A stretch of 64,000 nt of DNA from Datnioides undecimradiatus (GCA_008933995.1 WARS01000031.1:2570001-2634000), one strand, 5' to 3'; shown: positions 13,219-26,863, counted from the first letter of the stretch. Numbers and translations: made by a program. Notes: a model not told the origin generated them from the letters alone.

Positions 13219-14972
13219 ATGACTGCTCTGCTTCCCAACGTCAGTGTTCCTGGGAGTACAGCAGTTCTGCTGCTGGCTACAGACTCTCCGTTTAACCTGA
13301 CAGCTGCTCAGGCAGGACTTGGTTCAGGCCAGTCTTTGGCCCCTCTCTGCACCCTCTGCTGCTGTGGATTTCTCAATCGCACCCTGGCAGTGGTGTTCAT
13401 GGTCAGCCTGGCATTTGCTATTGTGGTTGGAAATGTGGTCACCCTCACTGTCTTTGTACAAACGAGGCAGTCTCGCACACCCCAGGGATACCTGAAAGGT
13501 AAATGTTGTTTATCATCTTACTGTTAAGTGCTTATTATTGGCAGAAATTTGATTACACTAGAAAGTTATTACACTAACTAAGTGTAATAACCGTGTGCTC
13601 AGGCATTGTGAAATGTAACAATCAACAAGGGAGGTTCCTTTCAGCACAAATTAAATTCTCACACTGAAAATAAAGAAAAGGCAAGATTGAATATCAGATT
13701 TTGAAAATCCTTATTGTTCATGAACAACAAGAATAACCTACCAGCCAACACCCAAACACCTGATAAGTTAAAATTGCAAAGAGCTAACAGGGTCTTAGTG
13801 ATTTATAATTAATTGAAAAGGTGCCCATATTGCACCTAACTGATATGATATTATAATTTCATTCACCACACACTGTTTTATTCCAACACATTAGTTTTTT
13901 ATTGGTTGAAAAGTCAAATTCAAAAAGATTCTTTTCACTGCCAGCCTAAATTTTTTTAATACTCTTTCATTCCACTGTGAAATTTTAACTAAATGACGTG
14001 GAAGTACATTGACAAGAAATCAGACCAGATATGCTTCCTCAGCACACTTCTTCTTGTTGTCTCTCTCTGACAGTGTCTCTGGCCATAGCAGACATGATGG
14101 TCGGTGTCCTCGTGGTCCCTTTCTCTGTCTACACTGAGATCTCTCTGATGGTGACCAGCGCTCCTCCCATTTGGTACCAGGGTAGTTCTACCTCACCGGC
14201 CACCTCCTCTTCTCTTGGGGGACTTGTGAGCCCATGGCAGCCCTGCATGCTGATTGGTCCAGTGTTTGCTGGATGCACCTTTGTCTCTATCAGTACCATC
14301 TTCCTCATGACGTTGGAGCGAAGTGTGGCCATCCTACGGCCTCTCCACAAGGACGCCTTGGTGACTCGGAGAAGAACTCTGCTCCTCATCCTGCTCTCCT
14401 GGGCTGCCAGCTTCCTGCTGGCTCTTGCACCTCTCATCTTCAGCAGCAACTTCACTTTGGAGTACAATGAGTGCAGTCGTATGTGTAACTACACCCCACT
14501 GTTGTTTGGAAGCCAGTTGCCACCTGATGCCAATATTTTGCTGTTATTCCCAGCATTTGACTTCACACTGCTCGGTGGCACATTAGCAGTTAATATAGTG
14601 TCTTTCACCAGCATCCGAAGGTACTCTCAAAAACGCAAGCTGCTCTCAGAGGGGAGTCTGACTGATGGAGGGGGAGGAGGAGGAGGGGGAGGGTGCCCTC
14701 ACAGGCCTTCATTTTCAGACATCAAAGCTGCCAAAACAATTGGCATACTAACATTCGCCTTCACAGCATCCTTCTCTCCCATTGCAGTGTTCGTACTCGG
14801 GAATGTGGTGGGATACACCTGGTGTAACTTTTCCTTTTTTGCCTTTTGGATCCTGACAGGGAACAGTTGCTGTAATGTAATTATCTACAGCGTCAGGGAC
14901 CACCGCTTCAGGAAGGGTGTGACCCTGCTTTTCCAGCGAGACCAGTCTCCCCCACATGGCGAGAAGACCTGA
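13219..14972 (+). CDS. Orphan class A (rhodopsin-like) G protein-coupled receptor, aminergic-like
   Basis: Predicted seven-pass plasma-membrane receptor of 392 residues from two coding exons, 13219-13498 and 14074-14972. The intron splits a codon (phase 1) just before membrane helix 2. The N-terminus carries two N-glycosylation sequons (Asn7, Asn26). Conserved positions visible: GN at the end of helix 1 (Asn72), LAIAD in helix 2 (Asp100), Cys151 before helix 3, Trp in helix 4, and cysteines in the second extracellular loop. Helix 3 ends in Glu175-Arg-Ser instead of DRY. Helix 6 has SFSP instead of CWxP. Helix 7 has NVIIY instead of NPxxY. The first extracellular loop is long and Ser/Thr-rich, and the third intracellular loop has a run of ten glycines. 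The helix 2 wording resembles aminergic receptors, but I cannot assign ligand or subfamily. The start is the first in-frame ATG after the 13134 acceptor. The open frame is intact, so it looks functional. Confidence 0.85.
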
Positions 14973-15035
14973 GGCAAACGTGAATTCAAAAGCCAAAAGT
15001 CCATGTTTTGAGGCTGCTTTCCAGTAATTTTGATG

Positions 15036-15576
15036 TTAAAGGACTAGTTTGACATTTTGGGAAATGTGCATAACACTTTTCTTTCAGAGGGGATAGATGT
15101 TATGTATGTACAGTGAAGGTGTGGCTGGAACCAGGTACCAGTTAGCTTAGCCTAGCACAATCATTGTGAACAGGGAAAACAGCTAGTCTGTGCTCACCAA
15201 AATGTAAAAATTTCTGATGCTTATGATTTCATGTTTTCATTTTGTTTTTTGTAAAGTTGTGGTTTTATTGAATATTATTTGCTGGACTGTTTGTAAAACC
15301 ATAACTATTAATTTGTTATGTTTTACATGTTTAATGGATTAAACAAACAAACACATTTGTGACTAATTAGTAGTTTTAGAAGTGCTGGCAGACAGATTTT
15401 ATTACATCTGGACAGAGGCAAGCTAATAATTTCTGTTTCCAGTCTTTTTGCTAAGCTTTCCTGACTCAAGCTTCATATTATCTGCACATCTGTGCTAGTG
15501 GCACCAATTGTCTCATCTATCTCTCGTTAACAAAGTGAATAAGTGCATGTCCCAAAATGTGAAACTATTAATTTAA
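15036..15576. mobile_element. Inverted-repeat nonautonomous element (MITE-like), copy 1
   Basis: The ends form long imperfect inverted repeats of about 40 bp. The left end reads ttaaaggactagtttgacat and continues with ttttgggaaatgtgcat. The right end is its reverse complement with a few changes (gtgcatgtcccaaaatgtga, then aactattaatttaa). There is no transposase frame inside. Internal segments such as gttagcttagcctagca recur in the second copy at 16833-17250. The type is, from memory, abundant in percomorph fish. It lies within the probable 3' untranslated region of the upstream GPCR gene. Confidence 0.75.
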
Positions 15577-15593
15577 TTGTAAAATTCTTGTGA

Positions 15594-15599
15594 AATAAA
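15594..15599 (+). terminator. Candidate polyadenylation signal AATAAA for the GPCR gene
   Basis: First good AATAAA downstream of the GPCR stop codon, about 620 bases away and immediately after the right end of the inverted-repeat element. If it is used, the whole element is transcribed as part of the 3' untranslated region. Confidence 0.4.
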
Positions 15600-16832
15600 A
15601 AAATATCTGCGATTCGAGCGTTAAAGCATTGTAGTTCTTTGTTACTGAAAATTGTAAATCAAAGCCAAATTTGAAATGTTTTGACTTTATTCACACTTGT
15701 CTTTGGACAAACAAACCCATATCTATGCATCGCACAATCCAACAGTTTTCAGGACTGGACTAAACACACATACTGTAGGTTTTCTGAGGGAGGAGGCCAT
15801 TGTACTGCCAATACAATAATCCACATCCTCTCCTCTGGTCGCCTTTTCTCACCTTCCTCTATCTTCAGACCTCTTCCCTGAAGCTTTACATCAGTAGGCT
15901 TTTATGAGCCTTTCAACAACTTCAGGAAGCAAACCTGCTGTATTCGTATCTCCATGATCTGCACTGACACCCACATTAACCACACAGTTAATGTCTTTTG
16001 TCATCAGTGAGTTTATCATCTGTTAATTTACAAGGGGTGTTGTTTCTGTGTTTAGAAATCTTGCTGCTGCCTCCTCTTTGGACAAACGTTTCTGTTGAGG
16101 AAACAGTTCATACCATTGATTTGATTCTGTGGTCGGTCTTACTTTCAGCATCTTACTTCAATCTATTGTGATAATAATCTGCCTCAATTATCAGAAATGC
16201 ACTTTATTGGTTACTATGTGAGTCATTTGAATTGTACTACGTGTGAGACAATTATAATTTTGTACAAATTTTATTTTAAGTGTTTTACAATTATTATTTT
16301 TGTCTAAGCAGATGTGAATGAAAGAATGCTATTGTATATTTATTACATCAGTGTAGACTAAATGAATGGGATGCCAACCACAGAGATTTAGTATAAAAAA
16401 GCATTATGATTATAGCAGACCCTCATACTGTGCCAGCCTCTCTTCAGGGTAAAATGTATTTGTATCATAAAATGATCTCATCAGTGTGTCAGCTTTAAGT
16501 CCTGTGTGTTGTTTGGAATTCTGTATTGTACAATTTGACACCATAACAATATGTATAAACAACAACCATAAAATGGCTCTGTATTCATTCATGATAAAAA
16601 ATGTTCAGTTTCATGTGAATTTGTCATAATGGACGCGCCTTTGACATGGTAACAATTCAGCAATGAAATCAAATCAACATAAGGGAGATTATTAATAGAC
16701 ACAACAAAGAGGTTTCTTGCCATTAATTGCTCTAAATGATCTTTTAGATTTACTTTGTGACTACAAACATTAGGCCAATAGCGTAATCAGTATGACCATG
16801 TCCTGTTTACCATGAAGTGCCCATTAACAGAA

Positions 16833-17250
16833 TTTTATGACATTTTGGAAAATATTTGCTTACAAGCACCATGAAATGAGAAGATCCATGTCACTGTTAC
16901 ATATGAAGCTACAGCTAGGAGACAAGCATAGCTAGCTAGCTTAGCATAAATGTGTCTGTCCATGTACTTGGAAATATAAAGGTCACTCATAAATACTGTA
17001 TATCTCTGTTTTTTTAAAGCTGTATAAAAAAATCCAAAGCAACAACTTTTTTACCTTTGCGTGCTTCAAGATTGCTGGTTGGTGCAATTAGCTAGATGTT
17101 CCCTTCTATTTTCAATCTAAATTAAATAAAGTGTCTCCTTACGGTAGCTTTATTTTTACCACCCAAACATGAAAATGTTATGTTTTCTCAATCCAGCTTT
17201 CTGCAAGAATGTGAATAAGTGTATTTCCCAAAATGTCAAACTCTACTTAA
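16833..17250. mobile_element. Inverted-repeat nonautonomous element (MITE-like), copy 2
   Basis: The left end (gacattttggaaaatatttg) and right end (aagtgtatttcccaaaatgt, then caaactctacttaa) are inverted repeats of the same family as the element at 15036-15576. It also shares the internal block gaagctacagctaggagaca followed by a gctagcttagcata motif. It is shorter and more diverged than copy 1. No coding capacity was seen. Confidence 0.7.
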
Positions 17251-20200
17251 AGCTAACTGACAATCCAGCGCATGTTCATGGAAGGATTTTTTTTTTTTTT
17301 GTAATATCAAGGGTGCTGTAATGTAACCCAATAACAAACATCAGGGAGTGCAAACTTCACTGAATGAATGAATATATGTACAAACCTACAGGTATTTTCT
17401 GTTTTAACAATAAAAACTCTCTTTATTTTTTTAGTTCAAAATCTGTTACAGTCGTGACAAGTCTGAAACCTACAGCATCTTGTGTGTAAGAAAACACGTG
17501 ATTATTACTGTGCTGATATTGAATCACTGTACAGAGTTGTATCAGTTGTGCATAATTCATCAGTGGTGATTTGATCAGATTTGGTAATAATAAATGTGTA
17601 TGGGAACGTTTCATTTGTGAGTTTTAATGGGTTTGGTGTGACAGTAATGCACTCAGCTCACTGCTGTAATATTCACAGCCTCAGCAGTTATACAAGTCCC
17701 CGGAAAACCACCTCAGCATTTCTCCATTTACTCTGGAGTATTATAGGCTTGATCCCACTGGGTTCAAATTTGTCATGTTATGTAATGTGGAGAAGGAGTC
17801 ACAGTAACATGGCAGGTACCCAGCATGAGGGAACCTTTCATAGTATGTAGGTAACAAAGCAGAGTGAGGTTTGGTCTCATCTGTACGCTGAAACATCTAA
17901 AATAGCACAGCTTTAAAAGCCTAAAGACAGAGGAGGGGATCTTCAAACCTAGTGACCCAAATTGTAATTTGAGGATTGTGTGTGTTTGCAGAGATGGGGA
18001 AAGGGTTTGCATTTTACAATTACTCTGTTAGAGAGTGATCCTGCAATTTGAGGAGACATTAGAGAGCGAGATGGAAGGGGCGAGAGGCTGTTGGCTAATG
18101 TCAGCAGTAATGTGACAGAAGTGTACACCAACATCCAGTCTGACCATGAAATAAATGATCTGACACTTGCCTGCTCATGTAACCACGACCAAGAATAAAA
18201 GAGGGGTGAGTGACACACACAATGAACGAGAGAGATTAAATCATGGCACCTCGTCTGGAATTATGTGACCAATAAGATAATGTGTCACTTATACGCCATA
18301 TCATGAATTATTGTAGACTCATATTTGCACTTAGAAATTTGCTGCAGGGAGGTGACAACTTTCCAACTTTTCTCCAGTTATAAAATGATCCCATGCACGA
18401 AAAGCTTCAAAGTTTCCTTGTAGGTATTTTTTTGTTTAAAATGATGTTTCAAGCTGCATTAGCCTGCCAAAGGCGGCCATTAAAGTTACAAAAATGATAA
18501 AGTATCGAATGATGTTACTTCACTTTCTAGATGATCACTTTTTGACCAGTTGGTAATGAATGCTCGCTGTATCAATGTTTGGTAGCTTTCAGTCTTCTTC
18601 TGTGCCATCTTTGTTGGCCCACCAATTGTCAATCAGTAAACCAGTGTAGTCTTGATGGGAACCACGCTGTGTGATGCACACAGCTTGCTGCACACAGCTT
18701 GCTCCATAGCGCTACCTTTAACTTGATCTATGCATTTATTATGTTTCTTGCAAAATATATATGGCAAAAGAAATTTATAGTATACATGATCTCTTATAGA
18801 AGGGCTGGTGACATTGAACTGAGGATCTGAGGGCATGAAAAGCTGCTCAAGACTCACAATCCTGCGTAAACTGGAATAAACTATTAATAACCATCACATG
18901 AAAATGTAGCTGTTACCACAGTCAGATGCACCTACAGCACAGAACATGGTCTTCATGATTTAAAGACGAAAATGCTACGTTTTAAAGGCAGACTTGAATA
19001 CAGAGATGGAGAAGGAGAGTTCATCTTAGAAGCTGGACCTAAAACAAGTATGTCTAAGGTAAGATGTAAGGATAACTTTTACAAGATAACATGAAAATAA
19101 CTATGTTATTCTGTAATTTCAAGGGCAGGGCAAAAAGATGGGACTCCAACCCAGCTAATGACTCACACAGCCACTTCAGCTGCCACTTCTCAGGTAGAAT
19201 GTAAAGGGGGAACAAAAAAAGGCCTGCACCTCCCTATTGTGTAGAGAAGACTGTGTCGTAACTGTGTCGTAAAACTGCAGTTAATACATTGTCCCGTGTA
19301 GCAGCTTGTGACTGAAAACATAAGAGCGAATCGGATCAAAGGTGCTTCGCATGTTGGGAGGATTCAGCAGAGAAAATACAAATTCAGTCCCCTGACCGAA
19401 TGAGCTAAAGACAGACGGTAAAGACTTATTTGCAAGAAAACAAAAAACAGGGATGATGGGTATTTGTTAGTCAGAATCATTTAAATGTGGTCAAATGTCT
19501 TGAAGAGAGCAGACCAGCTGTCTGAGGAGTGTAAGAAAAAACAACAACTGAAAATGGTTTTAACACAGACATGGCTGCGAATTTCATGGCTCCAAACAAC
19601 AGGGTGGTGCATAAAGAAAAGTCCCTGTGTCGTGTGATTTTCAGGGTATCAGCAGGGCAGCCTTGTTTTCTATATTAGACAGACTCTGTATCCCTATAGT
19701 TACAACACAACACAATCACACACATACACGCATACACAACAATGCCGCCAGCAAGAGACATTGTAGACGATAGGTCAGAGCGCTTTGGAGCCTCAGCAAG
19801 GTTATGTATTGTTGCCTGTCCTATTTCTTTTTTATCCTCTCTTGTTTCATTGTCCTAATGAATTTTTAATTGTCTCTCTAAGCTCTTAAGGCAAGAGATG
19901 TGTGTCAGAACCAATAAAGCACAGAGACCACCTGTGGCTGGTGCCTGTTTTTGGCTCGACAGAGGAAAGGGCAAAGGCAGAGATGGCTGAGAGGGCTGAT
20001 GGGGGGGCTGTGTTTGGGAGCGATGCTGTGTTTCTTCCACGGGGGCAACAAAAAGCAACATACACTCCAGGTTTGCTGGAGTCAAAATAATCTGTAAGAT
20101 AATACCGAACTGAACTGCAAATACACTCATCTTCTTTACTGTCTTCATCCCACCCCCGCTCTGCTGCATTATTTAGTTCGTCTTTCAAAGGCAATTATGA

Positions 20201-20667
20201 GAAGTTGACAGGGGGAATATTTATCTTTGTCAAGAGACAAGAGCAATTTGCTCTACAATTTGCTGAGGTGTTTTTAAATAAAAAGATAGCGTGTTTGTTA
20301 ACAGATACTGTGTTTGCTAGGACATGAATTTCATGTATATATATAATATAATGCATTTTCATACAGTTCTATGAAAATAAAAGTGCTAAAGTAAAGAACT
20401 TATTGCAGTCACAGTGCAGTAACACATTCTCAAAATTTAATAAAGGAAATACATTACAGGTGCAGTAGACACAATCAATTAATCAAAGACACAGAAAAAC
20501 TGTTATTGAGCTTTGAAGTTGCAGGACATAATAACTTTGACAAGTAATATGTGAGTTGGAACCTTTTTGTAGTTATCATGTTGACTGCTACACTGAGGCT
20601 AGAGTTCAGTTATTCACTTAACCACTAGAGGGATAATCATTCCTTGATATGAACTGATTGCTCAGCC

Positions 20668-20940
20668 CCTCTTAACTCTCTCTCTCTCTCTCTCTTTCTC
20701 CCCAACCGGTCAAGGCAGATGGCTGTCCACCTAGAGCCAGGATCTGCCCAAGGTTTCTGCCTGTTAAAAGGAAGTTTTTCCTTGCCACTGTTGCCAAGTG
20801 CTTGCTCATGGTGGAACTGTTGGTTGTAATTAATAGTAATGAGTGTGATCTAGACCCGCTCTGTTTGTAAAGTGCCCTGAGATGACTTTGGTTGTGAATT
20901 GGCGCTATATAAATAAAATTGAATTGAATTGAATTGAATT
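20668..20940 (+). mobile_element. 3' tail of an L2-clade LINE (or SINE sharing that tail)
   Basis: Starts after a CT microsatellite. It carries the widespread fish block around ggaagtttttccttgccact, then gtaaagtgccctgagatgac, then ggcgctatataaataaa, and ends in tandem ttgaa units. That order and the pentanucleotide tail fit the 3' end of L2/CR1-type non-LTR retrotransposons in fish. No reverse transcriptase sequence is attached, so this is a 5'-truncated copy. Confidence 0.65.
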
Positions 20941-22452
20941 AACTGTTATTCACTTTTCAAACCTCTTCACAGTGAAGTGACCTTCTGTTTGCTGGCATTG
21001 CCATTCTGAGATTATTCACTCATAAATATTATATACATCAATCATGTTACTGCTATGGTGGTGTGCATGAATGGAGTGCTGGGAAAATTGGAAATGTGTG
21101 AAGCTGGTGTGATTGAAGTGTGTAACTGATTGCCCATGCAGGCTATCTCTCCGTCTCCCCATAGAATGTCTCTATATTCTAGAGAAGAGCAGAAGCTGCT
21201 TTGAGAGTCCAGGCACACCGGCGCCTTTGCCGTCCGTCCATCTTGCTCTGTCCCACAGCTCGTAGATATGTCATCTAGATTATTCACCCATAATCACAGC
21301 GTGGCCCCAGTGACGCCAACTGCCCAGCAGACCAAGCCTCAGTCGAGTGTACAGACTGCTGGTCTGGTGTGAGGGTACCTGAAGTCTGTGCTGGCATTGT
21401 CCTCTATAAATACACCCACCTGCACAGTTCATCCAGGGGATCCTCAATAAACTCTCTATTGCACTTAACTTAAGTGGTCCTGTCACCGTGGCCTCTCCTC
21501 AGACAGAGAGGCAGCTCTGTAATATTCATCACAAAGGTTTCGCAGTGTTTGAAGAAGTAAAATAACACAACAGCTATTGCTCCTAAAGTAAGCAGTTTTC
21601 AAGTGAGAGGCACAATACAAACTGAAAAGGCTTTAAGGCTTTAAAACGGCATCATCAATCTGTAAAATTCATCCAAACAAATAATGAATTCATTAATTTA
21701 AAAAACTGCAAAAAATATTGAGCACATTCCTACTTACTAACTTTATATGTTTATATATTTGAGTCAGATGCAGTGTAAATATATCAATAGACTCTTGTGT
21801 TGTATTATTTCTGACTTAGAGTTCATCATTCTTTGATACTTTATTTATGTGCATAAACACACACACACATATATATGTGCTTACACTACAGGACCGGGTT
21901 AACATATAACAGAGCTGTAGTGCAAACGCTTCCAGGGCTGAATGATGCCTTTCAGCCTCCTAATTTCACGCTATCTTGGACTAATGAGAGCTGAAGTCCC
22001 ATATGGCCTTACTGCATGGCTGAGACTGAGTGGGTGTTTGCTTAGTTTATTGGAAGTGGGAGTTATGTAAAACCAGAAACAACTGTAGGACACTTCTAAA
22101 AATAGAGGAAGTTTGGAAAACATCTGAAGTGTAGACCTATGCACAACAAAGTGAAGCTTGTTGTGTCCAATACTAGAACTGTGAAATAAGACCTTATAGA
22201 TTTACATTCAAGTGATATACATAAATGTTGATTTTGTCACATACATCCATCTTTTGTAGGAGCTGTGATTTAGTGACATTTAAATTTGCTATGTTATTTA
22301 TCTAATCAGCACTAATGTAATCTGATCAAATCACACTCACACACCAGCTGTGTTTGAATCTTAAACTCTTAATAATTAATTACTAAGGATGTGATTTTCC
22401 ACATCGTGCCGTGAATTTTAGCAAGAAATATCTCATATTTGTTACAACAATT

Positions 22453-22455
22453 TTT

Positions 22456-22495
<40 letters not shown>
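22453..22495. repeat. (TTTC)n microsatellite
   Basis: About ten consecutive tttc units after an oligo-T start. Confidence 0.9.
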
Positions 22496-25400
22496 GTATT
22501 ACAAATAACTTCTAATATCTTCTCCTAAGTGGAGGCTGGGGTAATTAGTGAAGTTGTAAAATTCGTGGTAAAATGTGGGTATACGGAGGTGTATTCTTGT
22601 ACTTTTGAATAGAACATCAAATAAAACCCAATAAAATGTATACCTCTAACAGGATTTGTATTGGTGTATTTTTTGTCTCCTGTGTGTCTTATACTCTATA
22701 TACACACACACGCACACACGCACACCCATCAGTGGTAATCAGTTTGGGCAGTGTGGTGTGTCGTTTATGGCTCTGTCTGCCTCCATCACACCTGTGACTT
22801 CCTGTAGCTTGAGGCTTCACCAGCTTTCATAACAGTCATCTCCAGAAGGACACCGGGCTGTATACTTCAGTCACACTGCACTGCAGACACGCAGCACTCA
22901 AGTCTCACGTCTCAGAAAGCATTAAGGCTTTTCCATGGTCACATCATGTAGCGTATATTTTGTTTTTACCGACAATAAGGAAGACTGACTCAGAATGTGA
23001 CTTATATTTTTCTTGCTTTTATCTTCTTTAGTATATTTTCAGACCTGAATTGACGTTTGGCGAACATTTCCTATTTTGTGCATTGCACATACTCTAGACT
23101 TTTACTAGATTTATGTAAGTTTATCCTTCAGTATCCAAGAGCAAATATTGTATTCCTGAAAAAAACTGTCTGTGGGGCTTTTAACATGGCTGTATTGTGT
23201 AAACAGTGAAAACACGTCATCAAGGTGCCACTCAGCTCTTATTTGCATTAAGTGCAATGATGTATGGAAGAAAGAAACAAAGAGGGTGTGGTAACTGTTG
23301 GCCACTGCGGAGTTACAGCCTATGTACTGATGTGAGTGAGGTGAAAACCTCTTTAAAATGATCAACAAAGAGAGTTGATTTGCGGGGGGTTTTGTGTTCG
23401 GAATTATGCTCTTTTTGCTGAGTTGGAAGGATAATTTTTATCTGGCAAAGCATAAAAAAGAAACATATAATAAGCCAAAAATCAACTACAGCACATATAA
23501 GAACAGAAAAAAGTAAGTATTGTATTCCTGCATATTAAATAAACGACTGAAACCTTGCCCGATGCAACAAGTACTTAAAATGTGATATTCATATATTTAT
23601 ATTCTGCATTAATAAAAAAGTAAAGATATTGACTCAGGGGACATGAATGGATGAAACAACAGCAGCACTGAAGGTTTCAGATGACCTTGAGAAAGAGGAT
23701 CAATACACACTGCTTGCTATGCCATCCTCTGTAGTAACCAGGGATTTGCTTTTTTCTGTCTATAAATCATTGATACTGAATTATTTGTTATGCATAGATT
23801 ATTAGAGGATGCCTGTCAAAATTATTGTGAATAGTGCAGATACTTCCATGTTAAAATCAGTCTGCTCGAAACCACTTACATCTAAACCAAACTTTAGCTT
23901 TAGACATCCCACAAAAGCCTTGAAATGCACATATACTTTTAAATAGGCATGACACACTGGTGAGATCAATTTCAAACACTACCAGAAAAACCCATTTGCT
24001 GCAATGAATGGTGCTTTTGGTTTTCCCACAGAACAAGCAATTAACACAATTAACAGAAACAGATTAACATTAAAAAAAAATAAAAAATATGCAACTGATA
24101 AATGACGTAGAATACAGTAAAATCATTTCCATGTATCTATCTATATAAACCACTGAAAAAAACCCATGTACCCTTGTATGAAATAAATCCCATTTATTCT
24201 GCCCCAGTATCCACAGCAGTGAGCACCAAAACCCCTGTTTGGCTTATCCACCCTTGTAGGCCTCAACTTTAATAAATAAACCAGCCTCCTCCATGGCCTA
24301 GAGGAGTTTAACACAGATGTAGGGGTCTCAGTCATAGCCTTCCTTCCCAATGCTGGTAAAAATCCTCTACAGGGATTAGGAAAAGAGAATATGCTGGTAG
24401 AAAGATGCTGCCGTATCTTGGGTTGTTCGACATTGTCTCAAATGACAACATAGCAGATCCCTCTGGTCAGCATACTATAAATGCTGTCACAGACCACTGG
24501 GGAAAGTCAGCCGATGCACAGTCATGTATTGACCAGTGGTGGCGTGGTGGTGGAGGATGGCGGCACACGCGATCACATTCCTTAAACGCTGGTCACAAAA
24601 ATTCACAATGACCCAGTGTAAGATCAGCTCTATGTTTCTCTTCACCTCATGTGGATTGTCTCTGGCACATGTTGCAGTCTTTATTATAGTATATGGTGCT
24701 GTATAAAAAACTGTTCTCTAATACTTTATATAATTTATAAAAATTATACCTGCACATATTTAAAGCACTTTCTCGGAGCAGTCATCGGAGTTCCTTTCAC
24801 ATGAAGCCTGTTTCATCCTCAACCTGTTATGTTGAAGAATCCAATCAATTGTTGTTAATGTTGACTGCCTTAGTTCCCTGAAATGTTCCCTGAATAACTC
24901 TCTTTTGTGATTCATGATAGTGAATGATATTGTTGGTCGTGAGCATGTTGGTGATGTACATCTCTTGATCATCTCTTGATCTTAGGAAAGTAGCAGTTTT
25001 CTGCCTCCCTTACATGTTAATCTCTCAATTATGCAAGTACTGATGAGATGAAACTCAAATCGCAGCATACAGTATCTCCAGTGAATCATGTTGACATGGT
25101 ACAGTATTGGAATGCATTTAAGCATACTGTGCAATAGACGGTATATATGTACTACACATATATATGTACATACTCTGTGTAACAGCACAGAGTACAGAAC
25201 TCAAAAGTAATAGTATATAAAAGTATATAAATTAAATATTTTCATCTCTGAAGGTCCAGATCATAGAGCCTACAATGGAGCGGCTCATACACTGCTGCAC
25301 TCTTTGCTGAGCCTCCCTCATTGACGTCCCATAAACAAGGACGTTGTCAACTAGAGGTGTATGAATACCATTAGAAACTATTTGTCTCCTTCCTGCAGTT

Positions 25401-25696
25401 GCTTCCCCTCTTCTAACTCTTCACCTGTATCCTTGCATCTCTCTCAGGTTTTTGTAGATCTATTGTTCCAAAGCAAACTATTTGATCCATCTGAGGTTCT
25501 GATTGACTCTTACATTTTCTGGCTGGGGAATTGCTTGTTAACTGGGTTGCAGCTGTGATGTGTGCAGGGATTTGTGTTCAGAGTTTTGCACAACAAACCT
25601 GAATCATGCATGAAAATCTGGGAATATTGCTCATGGTTTTGGGGAAATGCCCCTATCTTTGATAGCTAAGGGTCATGGTTTGGGATGTTTAGTTGA

Positions 25697-26012
25697 TGAT
25701 GGAGCAGTAGTTGGCATTGTTGCCTCACAGTAACAAAATTCTGGGTTTGAACTCTCTATGTGGAGTCTGCATGTTCATGTTCCCTGTGGGTTTTCCACCT
25801 GGTTCCTTCCACAGTCCAAGGACACACGGGTTAGGTTAAGTGGCGACTCTAAATTGCCCACAGGTGTGAATGTGAGCGTGAATAGTTGCTTGTCTCTATG
25901 TGTCATCCCTGGGATAAAAGGGCAAGCTGTCCAGGGAGTATCCCTCCTCTTGCCCATTGTCAGCTGGGATCAGCTCAAGCCACCCGTGAACCTGCAAAGG
26001 ATGAGTTGTTAG
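25697..26012 (+). mobile_element. Fragment of an RTE/Expander-type LINE 3' region or derived SINE
   Basis: Reads through the very common fish repeat order: a ttgttgcctcacag block, then tggagtctgcatgttcatg, tccaaggacacacgggttag, gactctaaattgcccacagg, gtccagggagtatccctcct and a closing agctgggatcagctcaagcc. It is diverged and has no open reading frame. Assignment to the RTE group rests on memory of repeat families. A sequence search against a fish repeat library would settle it. Confidence 0.6.
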
Positions 26013-26863
26013 AGATGATTTTTAAAAAAGGGTGCTCTGACATCATGTTTATCTTGCTATGTTAATTTCTGGCTAAATACGATTTAATATAAACATCCAG
26101 ATAACATTACATTACCATCAGGATCAGGAGGAACATTTCTTCTTATTTGGTGGACCTGACCTGACAGGATCACAGCTGTCATTCCTCCTCCTCCCCATCC
26201 TTATGGCAAACAAACACCTCAGACAGCACTGGAAGCACTTTGAGTTACATAATCATGTCTGCTCAACATCCGCCTTACTGTTCATTGATATGTTTCATGC
26301 ATTTTTCTGAAATTGACATGATTTATTGAGGGCTTCCCTTCACACAAGACAGTAACATCTCAGTGATTGTGCACCTTAATTATACACCATATGCCATTTT
26401 AAAATGAATTTTGATAGCATCGTATTAATGCTGGAAAACATTGGGCACCGCTAATGATGAGGAGCCTGATAGTATGCTTCAACATTCATCCTTTGCTTTG
26501 CCATGATGAGACATTGCAGAAGTACTCCCAGCTGTTGCATCTGTGCACGCCTCTTGCCCTGAGGAGGAGTTTATGATGCTCCTCCTTGCTATACAGAGTG
26601 GCACAGAGCTACCTGTTCAGCACACAGTGACTCAGAAAGTTTAAAATTCGATTGTAACCACTTAACTAAACTGGTGATGACAACATACAGGTAGAAAATC
26701 AATTATTGTCAAGTTCAAGGTTAATTTTTTGGTCACTGAATGGCACAGGATTGCACATGAAATGCTAGCTGCTCTGTCGCCTGATGGTGAAGAAGCAGAT
26801 ACTTCTGTATCACTTGCCAGGCGGCAGCAGGGTGAACAGGCTATTGCTGGGATGTGTATTTTA

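Noticed and set aside
19855-20194. Two overlapping minus-strand open frames of about 100 codons and an opposing 62-codon frame
   Set aside because: Mutually overlapping frames in a GC-richer patch, with no recognisable domain and no splice sites matching any of them. Treated as noncoding.
21040-21490. Adjacent minus-strand open frames in a GC-richer patch
   Set aside because: No similarity to known proteins and no supporting gene structure. Could be conserved noncoding DNA, but that cannot be judged from one genome.
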